In this document: in pieces, positions 29,102 to 37,954 of the stretch | Layout: the number at the start of each line of letters is the position of its first letter | How positions within the stretch are numbered: the stretch's first letter is position 1 | Source: Winogradskyella bathintestinalis | Lineage (GTDB): Bacteria; Bacteroidota; Bacteroidia; Flavobacteriales; Flavobacteriaceae | Direction of reading: 5' to 3' | NCBI RefSeq assembly: GCF_030407435.1 | Contig: NZ_JASDDK010000003.1 | Coordinates: 310,001-374,000, forward strand | DNA: 64,000 nucleotides | Notes under the pieces: generated by a model | Seen by the model: the letters and a program-made list of their open reading frames with translations, nothing else | Told to the model about the DNA's origin: nothing | Database searches by the model: none | Program-made: the position numbers and the translations under genes

Positions 29102-29809
29102 TTATTTATTGAGCCATTCAATAGCATCATGCATCTCTGTAATTGTAAATAATTTGAGGTCTAAACCTGGTGTAACAAAGTCTGCGGTTTTTATTAGGGC
29201 ATTAACTTTTTTATCTGAAACGAGTGCAATATTTTTAATTTTTCCGTAGGACGAAAATGCCATTTTTAAATCTTCCCAAAAAGCCTGAAGCGTCAATCCT
29301 TCAAAATCGCCCATTTCTATAAGCAGCGATACTTTTTCGTCAAAATGTGCCATTTTTTTTTTTAGAAAGGTATAATCTGCTTTGGTAAGCGTTTCGTACA
29401 CTAACAAATGCAAATAGCCTTCTTACTGCATTATTGCCATACCATGTTTTTCGTTATCTGTTGGTGCGTTTATCCAATCGATAGCTCCTTGTATGTCATC
29501 CTCATCAAATCTTTTCATAGGGATACCAGGTGTAAAAATGTTGCCCACCGGAATGAGGTTTTCTAGCCAATCTACGTCTGTCACGACAGCATATTTCCGC
29601 ATATTTTTTACCGCAAACCATTTCAATTCGGATATAAAACCTACGCTTTTAAAATTTTTAATGTTAGAGGCATCTTCTACTTCAAGCAAAAGATTAAAAA
29701 AACCTTTCTTGGCATTAATTTCTTTCATCTGGTCAAAAACCATTTCAAAATCATTTTCTGTAGTGGTACTATTTATTATCATATGTACCGTTGTGTCTGT
29801 GTTAATCAT
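29102..29809 (-). pseudogene. Tandem SpoIIAA-like (STAS) gene split by an in-frame stop
   Basis: The frame from 29809 gives 128 residues of a SpoIIAA-like domain (FNLLLEVEDASNIKNF, KYAVVTDVDWLENL, FTPGIPMKRF...AIDWIN) and ends at TAA 29423-29425. Without frame change it resumes EGYLHLLVYETLTKADY and makes a second full SpoIIAA-like domain to 29102 (LLIEMGDFEGLTLQAFWEDLK). The second part has only TTG (29413) as a possible start and would lack its first strand. A single ancestral protein of about 235 residues with two domains is the simplest reading. Both halves may still be made if re-initiation occurs. The family is cytosolic, lipid- or partner-binding, of unknown role. Confidence 0.75.
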
Positions 29810-29817
29810 TGTGTTCT

Positions 29818-30390
29818 TTATTTTAAATTATAGAAGGTGGTTATTTTTTTTAATGTTATAGCAAGCATGATATTAAACAATCCAAGGGCAAAAAATGTGA
29901 GCGCAATTAGAATGATAATACCAAATTTACCCACTACAGGATTAAATAATATAATGACAGCCATCAAACCGGTTAATATAGCAAGAACTAAAACAGGTGT
30001 TGTTTTAGTGATTTTGAGTTTTTTTGCTTCAGAATTAAAACCTAACAATAAAAACGAACGCAGCAGCAACCATAACCCAAAATAATAAGGGAGCAACATC
30101 ATTGTAAGTTCTGTGTTCTGAATAAACAGAACACCTACAAATAGACTTATTATACCACTAAAAAAACCTAAAAATTTAAGTTCTGATTTCTGACCAAAAC
30201 GGCTGTGCAATAATTCGCCAATACCTGCAATGATAAGTGCAATGCCCAAGGCGATCGTTACATATTCGTAACTTTTAAACGGATAGAAAAAGATAATACT
30301 TCCAAGGACTATAAATAGTATCCCGAATGCCAAAGGTATCCACCAACTCACTACGTGTTCTTTCAAAAATTTAGATATTGAATATTCCAT
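29818..30390 (-). CDS. HdeD-like (DUF308) integral membrane protein
   Basis: 190 residues with about six hydrophobic helices arranged as a repeated pair pattern, starting with MEYSISKFLKEHVVSWWIPL. HdeD is linked to acid resistance in E. coli, but the family is broad and the role here is open. It sits in the efflux operon between the MacB-like permease (20 bp upstream) and the STAS-like gene (8 bp downstream), which suggests an envelope-stress function. Confidence 0.82.
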   Translation of the reverse strand: MEYSISKFLKEHVVSWWIPLAFGILFIVLGSIIFFYPFKSYEYVTIALGIALIIAGIGELLHSRFGQKSELKFLGFFSGIISLFVGVLFIQNTELTMMLLPYYFGLWLLLRSFLLLGFNSEAKKLKITKTTPVLVLAILTGLMAVIILFNPVVGKFGIIILIALTFFALGLFNIMLAITLKKITTFYNLK

Positions 30391-30410
30391 AGTACTTGTA
30401 TTTAATTAAG

Positions 30411-31625
30411 TTATTCATAGCGTAATGCTTCAATTGGATTCAATTTTGCCGCTTTTCTTGCTGGAAAATAGCCAAATGCTATTCCAATAACCGCCGAGAA
30501 TCCGAAACCAATAGCAATAGCATAGCCTGCTGTGGGAATATAAAAATCGGTAGCTTGGTAAATAATTTGGTTGCCTACAATACCTATGGCAATTCCAACA
30601 ATTCCACCTGCAGCACTTAAAACAATAGCTTCGGTTAAAAATTGGGTAAGGATATCACTTTCGCGAGCGCCAAGTGCCAATCGTGTGCCTATTTCACGAG
30701 TTCGTTCTGTAACGGAAACCAGCATAATGTTCATGATTCCTATCCCACCTACAAGTAATGAAATACTAGCAATAGCCCCTAATAAAATGGTAAGAATATC
30801 TGTAATTTCTCCTGTGATTTCGTTGAGCTCTACTTGTGTTGTAATGTCAAAATCATCTTCTTGGTCTGATAGTATTTTGTGAGCTTCGCGTAATAAAATA
30901 GTGGCTTCAATTTCTGCATCATCTATTTTATCCTCACTAATTGCCGATGCCATAAATACATTAAAATTGGCATTACCAAAGAGTCTGTTTTGAACTGTAG
31001 TATAAGGAGCAACGACCATATCGTCTTGATCGCTACCCATTCCGCCTTGTCCTTGTTCTTCAAGCAAGCCTACAATGGTAAAAGGCACTTTATCTATTCT
31101 TATGGTTTTTCCAATCGCGTTTTCGCCACCAAACAATTCTTCTTGTATGGTTTTTCCAATTAAGCACACTTGTTTTGCAAGTTTCACATCCAATTCAGAA
31201 AATGCTTCACCTAAAGTGACTTCGCGACTCATAATATCAAAATAATCTTGTGACACACCATATACAATGGTCGTTTTATAACCTTGATTACTTATGGCTT
31301 GTCCTCCTGCAACAACCATAGGCGATATTTTCTTTAACCAAACGGAATTATCTCGTAAAATTTCATAATCTTTTTTGCTTAATTCTTTTCCTTTTCTAAC
31401 AGAAATACCACCACGACGTTCCTGTTTTACTTGAATAATTAACAAATTGGTCCCTAAGCCAGAAATTTGGTCCTGTACTTGTTTTGTGGCACCTTCACCA
31501 GCAGAAATAGTCATGATAACTGCTGCCACACCAATGATGATACCCAACATAGTTAATAGACTTCTTGTTCTGTTTTTATAAATGGCTTGAAATGCCACTT
31601 TGAATGTTTTAAATAACTGTTTCAT
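30411..31625 (-). CDS. MacB-type ABC transporter permease
   Basis: 404 residues. One N-terminal membrane helix (RSLLTMLGIIIGVAAVIMT), a periplasmic MacB_PCD domain of about 220 residues, then three C-terminal helices in the FtsX fold (VGGIGIMNIMLVSVTERTREIG, ending FPARKAAKLNPIEALRYE). The ATPase is a separate protein encoded just upstream, with a 1-bp overlap. It works by mechanotransmission to drive export through the adaptor and TolC rather than by moving substrate through the membrane itself. Confidence 0.94.
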   Translation of the reverse strand: MKQLFKTFKVAFQAIYKNRTRSLLTMLGIIIGVAAVIMTISAGEGATKQVQDQISGLGTNLLIIQVKQERRGGISVRKGKELSKKDYEILRDNSVWLKKISPMVVAGGQAISNQGYKTTIVYGVSQDYFDIMSREVTLGEAFSELDVKLAKQVCLIGKTIQEELFGGENAIGKTIRIDKVPFTIVGLLEEQGQGGMGSDQDDMVVAPYTTVQNRLFGNANFNVFMASAISEDKIDDAEIEATILLREAHKILSDQEDDFDITTQVELNEITGEITDILTILLGAIASISLLVGGIGIMNIMLVSVTERTREIGTRLALGARESDILTQFLTEAIVLSAAGGIVGIAIGIVGNQIIYQATDFYIPTAGYAIAIGFGFSAVIGIAFGYFPARKAAKLNPIEALRYE

Positions 31626-32377
31626 CAGACTTGTTTTGCGGTTAATTCTAGTTCACGAAGAGCACTTTCCTTGGTGGTTCTATTTTCTATACGTTCGTCT
31701 TTTAGAATTCTACCATCTCTAAAAGTTACCATTCGTTTTGCAAATTGCGCAATATCTGGCTCGTGGGTAATCATGAGAATCGTTTTCCCTGCATCATTAA
31801 GACGTACAAATAAATCGGCAATATCAATACTTGTTTTACTATCCAAGTTCCCTGTTGGCTCATCAGCTAATATCAATGTTGGGTCATTAACTAAAGCTCT
31901 TGCAATGGCCACGCGCTGTTGTTGTCCACCCGAAAGCTCATTGGTTTTATGATAAATTCGGTCTTGTAAACCTACTTGAATAAGTGCATTTTTAGCCATT
32001 TCATCAGGGTTGTCAAAACGTCCTGTTCTGTCGTAAACTAACGGTAAGGCTACATTATCTAAAGCTGTTGTTCTAGATAATAAATTGTAACTCTGAAAAA
32101 TGAATCCTATTTTTTGATTGCGAATATCTGCCAATTGGTTTTTTGAAAGTGAATTAACATGAACACCATCAAGAAAATACTCGCCAGACGATGGTAAATC
32201 TAAACAACCTATAATATTTAAATAGGTTGATTTACCAGAGCCGGAAGCTCCCATTATGGATACAAACTCACCTTGCTTAACAACCAAATCTACATCAGTT
32301 AGCGCATGTACTTCAATTTCGCCATTTTTGAATACACGACTCACTTTTTTTGTTTCTATGACTTTCTTGTTTGCCAT
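31625..32377 (-). CDS. ABC transporter ATP-binding protein (LolD/MacB family)
   Basis: 250 residues. Walker A GASGSGKST, Q-loop FIFQSYNLLSR, signature LSGGQQQRVAIARAL, Walker B LILADEPTGNLD, H-loop MITHEPD. Partner of the overlapping MacB-like permease; with the adaptor and TolC it forms a type VII tripartite efflux system. Confidence 0.95.
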   Translation of the reverse strand: MANKKVIETKKVSRVFKNGEIEVHALTDVDLVVKQGEFVSIMGASGSGKSTYLNIIGCLDLPSSGEYFLDGVHVNSLSKNQLADIRNQKIGFIFQSYNLLSRTTALDNVALPLVYDRTGRFDNPDEMAKNALIQVGLQDRIYHKTNELSGGQQQRVAIARALVNDPTLILADEPTGNLDSKTSIDIADLFVRLNDAGKTILMITHEPDIAQFAKRMVTFRDGRILKDERIENRTTKESALRELELTAKQV

Positions 32378-32380
32378 AAT

Positions 32381-33598
32381 TTAATCTTGAGATTTAATAC
32401 TATTAACAGCTTTGTTGCCAGATTTTAGAGGTGTTCCGTCTAAAAAACGTGTTATTTCAGATTGTAAACCTGATTTAATTCCTATTTCTACAAACTTAAA
32501 ATCGAGTTTTCCATCAGGACCTTTATAGAAAAAACCATCAAATTTAGAAGGTAATTTCTTTTTATAATTAGCAGGTGTATATGTTTCATCATTATTTAAA
32601 GCGCTTTCAAAATTTTGCTGTAATGAATCTGGTAATAGACGGTTTGCTTTTTCAATTAATAAAGGTTTGATTTCTTCTAACATGTCTTCAGTTGGACGAA
32701 AACGAAAAGCGGAATTATTTAATAAAAGTACATTTTTGGCAGTTTCTGTAATAAACTCAAGATTAGCAGTCATTCCTGGTAATAATTTCCCTTCTCTATT
32801 ATCAACATCAACTACAACTTGATAATTAACTACATTATTAACTTTTATGGGTTGTAATCTAATTTGACTTACATTTCCTAGGAAATAAGTCTCTGGATAC
32901 GTTTGCACAGTAAACCGTACTTTCATTTGGTTTTTTATATAGCCAATATCACTTTCATCCACATCTGCTAAAATTTGCATTTGGGATAAATCTTCTGCAA
33001 TAATAAATAAGGTAGGTGTTGAAAATGAAGCTGCAACGGTTTGACCTTCTTCTACACTACGTTCTGTAACTGTTCCGCTAATTGGTGATGTTATTTTAGC
33101 ATACCCCATGCTTACCTGAATATTTTTTACTGCTGCAGAAGCCGCATCACGCGCGCTTTTTGCCTGCTCGTATGTAAATTTAGAATTGGTAAATTGACGT
33201 TCTGGAATGACCTTCTGGTCATACAAATTTTGATCTCGATCAAATTCAGTTTTTGCTTGATTGAGTTGTGCTTTACTCACCGAAAGATTAGCCTTTGCAC
33301 TGATTAAATTGGTATTGAGCAGTTTTAAATCCATCTCTGCCAAAAGTTGTCCAGCGACTACTTTGTCATTATAATCCACATAAATCCGCTCGATAGTTCC
33401 AGAAATCTGCGTACCAATCTCAACTGTATTTATAGCTTCCAAAGTACCTGTACTGGAAATATTGGCTTCAATATCGCCTATTTCGAAAGTGGTATAGGTA
33501 AATTCAAGATTTTTGGCATCTAAACGTGGTTTCATAATGAAGTATCCAGCTAATGCTATGATGAGAATTACGGGAATTATCCATTTTAATTTTTTCAT
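32381..33598 (-). CDS. Periplasmic adaptor (MacA/HlyD-like) of the efflux pump
   Basis: 405 residues. N-terminal membrane anchor (WIIPVILIIALAGYFI), barrel-sandwich halves (GTLEAINTVEIGTQISGTIE and YAKITSPISGTVTERSVEEGQ), an alpha-helical hairpin about 100-165 that docks TolC, then beta-barrel and membrane-proximal domains. Placed 5 bp after tolC and 3 bp before the ATPase gene. Confidence 0.93.
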   Translation of the reverse strand: MKKLKWIIPVILIIALAGYFIMKPRLDAKNLEFTYTTFEIGDIEANISSTGTLEAINTVEIGTQISGTIERIYVDYNDKVVAGQLLAEMDLKLLNTNLISAKANLSVSKAQLNQAKTEFDRDQNLYDQKVIPERQFTNSKFTYEQAKSARDAASAAVKNIQVSMGYAKITSPISGTVTERSVEEGQTVAASFSTPTLFIIAEDLSQMQILADVDESDIGYIKNQMKVRFTVQTYPETYFLGNVSQIRLQPIKVNNVVNYQVVVDVDNREGKLLPGMTANLEFITETAKNVLLLNNSAFRFRPTEDMLEEIKPLLIEKANRLLPDSLQQNFESALNNDETYTPANYKKKLPSKFDGFFYKGPDGKLDFKFVEIGIKSGLQSEITRFLDGTPLKSGNKAVNSIKSQD

Positions 33599-33603
33599 GT
33601 TGT

Positions 33604-34926
33604 TTAGTTTAAATCGTTTCCGATAAGTAATTGATAATCGTAAAAAGCGTTTTTATAATTTGAAATGGCTTGAAGCCAACTTAATCTCGATTGTGTGTAA
33701 GACAGCTCAGCATCGTTTACTTCTAAAAAAGTACCAACACCTAAGTTGTAGCGTTTTTTTGCGAGTGCAAGTGCCTCGGCAGTGAGTTCCATATTTTCTT
33801 TTTGGACTTCGGTTTTTTGAAGTGAAAAGTTGAGGTTCGTCATTATTTCTTGGTAACGCATGCGGTATTGGTCTGTGGCATAAGCCTTCTCTTTTTCGGC
33901 GATATCCTTACTGATTTTTGCCTGTTGCACTTTGTTGTTTGTAACGGTTCCATTAAAAATGGGAATGTTTACCTGCAAACCTACCAAACTGGTGTGGACC
34001 CAATCGTAATTGGAAACTTCAAAGTCATCCGCTTGCGCCTGATAGACATAATTCCCAACAAAATCTACATTTGGATAATAGGCTGATTCTGCCATTTTTA
34101 TCTGTGTTTCAGCAATGGAAATATCGAGCTCCAATTGTTTCAATCGGCTGTTGTTTTTGAGCATGCTTTTGATACTTTCGTTCATCAATAATTCCTTTTC
34201 CAATATCGAAATGGAATCGGTAAGCTGAACATTTGTGTCAGGCGAAAGACCTAGCACCAATTTCAAAACGTTGGCAGCCGGCACTATGCTGTTTTTCGCT
34301 TCTAACAAATTAGTGGTTGCATTGGCTACCTGAACACGAGCCGAAGTAATATCAAATTCTGTTAAAATTCCTTGTTTTACTCGTTTTTTAATGTCTTTTA
34401 AAGTTTCCGAAGCATTATTCAATCGGTGTTGTTGCACCATGACCACTTCTTGCGCTATCAAATAATTGAAATAGGCCTTTTTAGTGGTATTGACAATAGA
34501 TTGTTCCGTGCCTCGTGATACCTCTTGCTGAAAATCTAAGCGATTTTCTGAAAATTGTTTGTTGACAAAATTATATTTTGAAAAAAGGGGCATAGACAGA
34601 TTTAGGGAAGCACGATAATCATTGTCTGAACCCAATTCGGTGGCAGCACCACTCATTCCAAAACCATTGGGTAAAAAGATCACCTGACGGTCTATGTTCC
34701 GATTATAATTGGCGCTTGCCGATAATTTTGGAAGAAAATTACCTTTGGATTCTTTTAAAGCAAATTCTGAAATTTCAAACTGTTTTTGGGATATTGAAAT
34801 ATCTATATTTTGTTGTTTTGCCAAATTTATGGCATCATCTAAAGTCAAGGTGACTTGCTCTTGAGCCTTGATTTGTTGCCCTAACGAAAAGACGAACAAT
34901 ATTATTAATATATGGTAAGACTTCAT
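33604..34926 (-). CDS. TolC-family outer membrane efflux protein
   Basis: 440 residues from the start at 34926. This start gives a clean signal peptide (MKSYHILIILFVFSLGQQIKA-Q) and lies just downstream of a -7 box; the 28 extra codons upstream would overlap that promoter. Two OEP repeats of coiled-coil helices are visible, and LGVGTFLEVNDAELSYTQSR near the C-terminus is a strong family motif. First gene of the leftward efflux operon reaching to 28320. Confidence 0.93.
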   Translation of the reverse strand: MKSYHILIILFVFSLGQQIKAQEQVTLTLDDAINLAKQQNIDISISQKQFEISEFALKESKGNFLPKLSASANYNRNIDRQVIFLPNGFGMSGAATELGSDNDYRASLNLSMPLFSKYNFVNKQFSENRLDFQQEVSRGTEQSIVNTTKKAYFNYLIAQEVVMVQQHRLNNASETLKDIKKRVKQGILTEFDITSARVQVANATTNLLEAKNSIVPAANVLKLVLGLSPDTNVQLTDSISILEKELLMNESIKSMLKNNSRLKQLELDISIAETQIKMAESAYYPNVDFVGNYVYQAQADDFEVSNYDWVHTSLVGLQVNIPIFNGTVTNNKVQQAKISKDIAEKEKAYATDQYRMRYQEIMTNLNFSLQKTEVQKENMELTAEALALAKKRYNLGVGTFLEVNDAELSYTQSRLSWLQAISNYKNAFYDYQLLIGNDLN

Positions 34927-34944
34927 TTGCTGTGTTGTTTCAAG

Positions 34945-35009
34945 CAAAATTAGCACAGTAATACATTGAAAATAATGATGTATGTCAGGCGTGATGATGA
35001 TACAAATCA
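34945..35009 (-). promoter_or_regulatory. Double CRP/FNR-type site and promoter of the efflux operon
   Basis: On the minus strand: TGATTTGTATCA (35009-34998), 10 bp, TGACATACATCA (34987-34976), 23 bp, then an exact -7 box TAATTTTG (34952-34945). The two sites are 22 bp apart centre to centre, two helical turns. The tolC ATG is 49 bp beyond the proximal site. Confidence 0.7.
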
Positions 35010-35302
35010 TCTATAAGAAAGAGGTATCTATTCAAAATTTTTACTCTGTTCTCTTTTTTTGAGTTGAGATTTTAGCTTCGTCTAGTCACTACTCAATTAT
35101 TATTTAATAAAAATTTTAGCATCACGAAATAAGTATCTGAAATACGCAATATTTCATTACAAGGAGTAGAAGTGTATTAATATTTAAGTAGTACGGATTT
35201 CAAAATTGAAGACGTAGAAAAGCATTAGGCTAATTATAGAGACAAGCATCTGCTGTATTATCGAATATTATTAAGTCATTATTCAAAATAAAATTTCATA
35301 TT
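35010..35302. other. Non-coding interval upstream of the efflux operon
   Basis: AT-rich, with no ORF or strong hairpin recognised apart from the regulatory sites at its left edge. Confidence 0.35.
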
Positions 35303-35431
35303 ATGGAAAATTTTAATGTATTACAGCTCGATTTTGATTTTGAAGTCAAACCAGTACTATCAAAGGAAAAAGTAGTAACCCCAACTAAAAAAGAGAATAG
35401 CGATTTTGTCTTATATTTTATGGACTGTTAG
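35303..35431 (+). CDS. Possible 42-residue small protein
   Basis: ATG at 35303, stop TAG at 35429-35431. It reads MENFNVLQLDFDFEVKPVLS... and ends LYFMDC. Balanced acidic and basic composition, no membrane helix. I do not recognise it. Support is only the clean start in otherwise non-coding DNA; it may be chance. Confidence 0.3.
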   Translation: MENFNVLQLDFDFEVKPVLSKEKVVTPTKKENSDFVLYFMDC

Positions 35432-35576
35432 GCAAGTCCAATTATGGTTTTTAAAAATTTGCATGGCAAGATAACATACCAAAAGACATTTTGGGTAGAA
35501 TAAAAATGTAACGAATAATCTGTTCTATGATGAAAGAGAATATAGCATCATTAATTGAAAATCTGGCTTTTATCAA

Positions 35577-36682
35577 GACAAAAAAGCCTCACTTTTTCTA
35601 ATATGGCTTTTTGTGATCGCACTAGTCCCGACGCTTCAGGAGAACCTAGGGGCATTTCTATCTAAAAAATAGAATGTTCTAACTGTAGAATTCAATTATA
35701 AATTGTTTTAATTAACGCGATTTATTGGAAGGTAGAAAGTACTAACATCAAGACATAAAAAAGCCTAACTATATATTTAGTAAGGCTTTCTGTGATTGCA
35801 CTAGTCCCGACGCTTCAGGAGAACCTAGGGGCATTTCTATCCAAAAAATAGAATGTTCTAACTTTAGAATTCTATTATTAAATGTTTTAATTAACGCGAT
35901 TTATAGGAAGGTAGAAAGAACTAACATCACGACACAAAAAAGCCTCACTATATATTTAGTAAGGCTTTTTGTGATCGCACTAGTCCCGACGCTTCGGGAG
36001 AGCTAGGGTCATTCCTATCTAAAAAATAGAATGTTCTAACTTTAGAATTCTATTATTAAATGTTTTAATTAACGCGATTTATTGGAAGGTAGAAAGTACT
36101 AACATCAATACACAAAAAAGCCTCCCTATATATTTAGTAAGGCTTTTTGTGATCGCACTAGTCCCGACGCTTCGGGAGAACCTAGGGGCATTTCTATCTA
36201 AAAAATAGAATGTTCTAACTTTAGAATTCTATTATTAAATGTTTTAATTAACGCGATTTATTAGAAGGTAGAAAGTACTAACATCAATACACAAAAAAGC
36301 CTCACTATATATTTAGTAAGGCTTTTTGTGATCGCACTAGTCCCGACGCTTTAGGAGAACCTAGGGGCATTTCTATCCAAAAAATAGAATGTTCTAACTT
36401 TAGAATTCTATTATAAAATGTTTTAATTAACGCGATTTGTAGGAAGGTAGAAAGTACTAACATCAATACACAAAAAAGCCCAACTATTTCTAGTAGGGCT
36501 TTCTGTGATCGTACTAGTCCCGACGCTTCGGGAGAATCTAGGGGCATTTCTATCCAAAAAATAGAATGTTCTAACTTTAGAATTCTATTATTAAGTGTTT
36601 TAATTAACGCGATTTATTGGAAGGTAGAAAGTACTAACATCACGACACAAAAAAGCCTCACTATTTCTAGTAAGGCTTTTTG

Positions 36683-36690
<8 letters not shown>
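35577..36690 (-). repeat. Tandem array of six ~178-bp units derived from the tRNA-Arg 3' end and terminator
   Basis: The block GTCCCGA recurs at 35625, 35804, 35983, 36161, 36340 and 36517 (periods 179, 179, 178, 179, 177). Read on the minus strand, each unit has an AT-rich spacer with TAGAATTCTA, then CCTAGGTTC, a hairpin TCCCGA-AGCG-TCGGGA, CTAG, the acceptor-like TGCGATCA, and a terminator hairpin (AGCCTTACTA.../...AGTGAGGCT plus U-tract). CCTAGGTTC...CTAGTGCGATCA plus terminator is the real tRNA-Arg 3' end (36683-36707) with the T-loop bases GAATC replaced by the hairpin. The array ends in the tRNA itself. Units are highly similar, with scattered changes. No gene is encoded; an 80-codon ORF crossing two units is a by-product. 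Confidence 0.9.
36648..36678 (-). terminator. Terminator of the tRNA-Arg transcript
   Basis: Stem of ten positions (36654-36663 with 36668-36677, one mismatch), 4-nt loop, six U on the minus strand (36649-36654). Near-identical hairpins end each array unit. In the unit with its hairpin at about 36474-36503, the fifth pair has changed from T-A to C-G on both arms. Confidence 0.85.
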
Positions 36691-36756
<66 letters not shown>

Positions 36757-36793
36757 ATTAGAGTAAAACTCTAAAAATTCAATAAAAAAATTA

Positions 36794-36828
36794 GGTGGCA
36801 GTTCCGACACTTCGGTAGAATTGCGACC
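36794..36828 (-). repeat. Partial copy of the tRNA-Pro 3' end with T-loop replaced by a hairpin
   Basis: Minus strand reads GGTCGCAATTC, then TACCGAAGTGTCGGAA, then CTGCCACC. The neighbouring tRNA-Pro reads GGCCGCAGGTTC, GAATC, CTGCCACC. The central insert contains CCGA-AGTG-TCGG, the same kind of hairpin as in the tRNA-Arg array. It lies between tRNA-Pro and tRNA-Arg. Confidence 0.7.
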
Positions 36829-36837
36829 TTAATAAAG

Positions 36838-36912
36838 TCGGGGTGGCAGGATTCGAACCTGCGGCCTCCACGTCCCAAACGTGGCGCGATAACCGGGCTA
36901 CGCTACACCCCG
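36838..36912 (-). tRNA. tRNA-Pro (anticodon TGG)
   Basis: 75 nt. Acceptor CGGGGTG/CACCCCG, anticodon stem CCACG/CGTGG with loop TTTGGGA, T-arm GCAGG-TTCGAAT-CCTGC, discriminator A. Same orientation as tRNA-Ser and tRNA-Arg and probably co-transcribed. Confidence 0.97.
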
Positions 36913-36962
36913 AATTGATTATCTAAAATTACTTACAGTCGCATACGCTGTAGTAAAATTTG

Positions 36963-37051
36963 CGGAGAGACAGGGATTCGAACCCTGGGTAAGTGTTTCC
37001 ACCTACGACGATTTAGCAAACCGCTCCTTTCGGCCACTCAGGCACCTCTCC
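36963..37051 (-). tRNA. tRNA-Ser (anticodon GCT)
   Basis: 89 nt class II tRNA. Acceptor GGAGAGG/TCTCTCC, anticodon loop TTGCTAA, long variable arm (GTAGGTGGAAACACTTAC), T-arm CAGGG-TTCGAAT-CCCTG, discriminator G. First gene of the leftward Ser-Pro-Arg cluster. Confidence 0.96.
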
Positions 37052-37265
37052 AATACATAAAAGAACATTCCTTTAAATGCGGATGCAAATGTAACGCAAC
37101 ATTTTAAAGAACGCAACAATTTTTTTGAGTTTTTTATAAAAATTATATTACCACAATTTAAGTGTATATTTATCAGACATCTATGTGCATCTTAATATGA
37201 ATTGTATTCAGTTTACCTAAACTCTAAAAACATAAAAATTGCGTTAATCTAACTTTAATCTTAAA

Positions 37266-37859
37266 ATGTCTTACTATAAAAACGATAGAGCTTTCACCGA
37301 TTTTGTTCACAAACAATTAGCTGTGCCGTTAATCTATGCATCCTTAGGATGGAGTGAAGTACAGTTAAGAAAAGATTATGCCAATTATATTGACATGTTA
37401 GATGGCATTGATTATGTTTTTAGAAATGGTGATAATGTAATGAGTGTTCAAGAGCGCTTTAGAGATGAAAAATATAAACAATTTACAGATTTCACTATTC
37501 GTTATCGTAGAGATGAAAACAAAAATGAATGCCGACACGAGTCTGAATATTATAAAATGAAAGCCCATTATTTTACTTATGGTATTTTAGACAGTACAAA
37601 AAAAGAGATTTCAAAGTCATCGTCGTTTTTGAAATATGCCATTGTGGATCTTAAAAAGGTCTATGAAAAATTAGATTCTAAATCCATTTTTATTTCTGAT
37701 AACCATAAAAATAAATGTGAGATTGTAGATGGCTGTAGAATTGAATGTCCGATTAAATATAATAGTGATGGGTCCTCTTCATTTTTTCCAATCGATATTT
37801 CTTATCTGGTAAAACTATGGGGAAATGATATGATAGTTGACCAACAAGGATTTCTTTAA
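37266..37859 (+). CDS. Hypothetical protein, possible PD-(D/E)XK-like nuclease fold
   Basis: 197 residues, soluble, not recognised as a named family. The middle reads MLDGIDYVFRNGDNVMSVQERFRD, an Asp followed 12-14 residues later by QER on a strand. This resembles the D...(E/Q)xK core of PD-(D/E)XK nucleases, with Arg in place of Lys. Two Cys pairs near the C-terminus (NKCEIVDGCRIECPI) could bind metal. It precedes the ligase-associated repair cassette by about 95 bp, in the same direction. Function is a guess. Confidence 0.6.
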   Translation: MSYYKNDRAFTDFVHKQLAVPLIYASLGWSEVQLRKDYANYIDMLDGIDYVFRNGDNVMSVQERFRDEKYKQFTDFTIRYRRDENKNECRHESEYYKMKAHYFTYGILDSTKKEISKSSSFLKYAIVDLKKVYEKLDSKSIFISDNHKNKCEIVDGCRIECPIKYNSDGSSSFFPIDISYLVKLWGNDMIVDQQGFL

Positions 37860-37954
37860 TTTAAATATCACTTCATATGTGTTAATATTTAACGTTATTT
37901 TACTAATAAAATTTACACATAATTGATAGCTTGTTGCAGATTTATAGAACATCT

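Noticed and set aside
34927..35010. N-terminal extension of the TolC gene
   Set aside because: The extra 28 codons cover the promoter and precede a perfect signal peptide.
36305..36547. 80-codon ORF on the minus strand
   Set aside because: It crosses two array units and repeats itself with the array; the apparent protein is a by-product of non-coding repeats.
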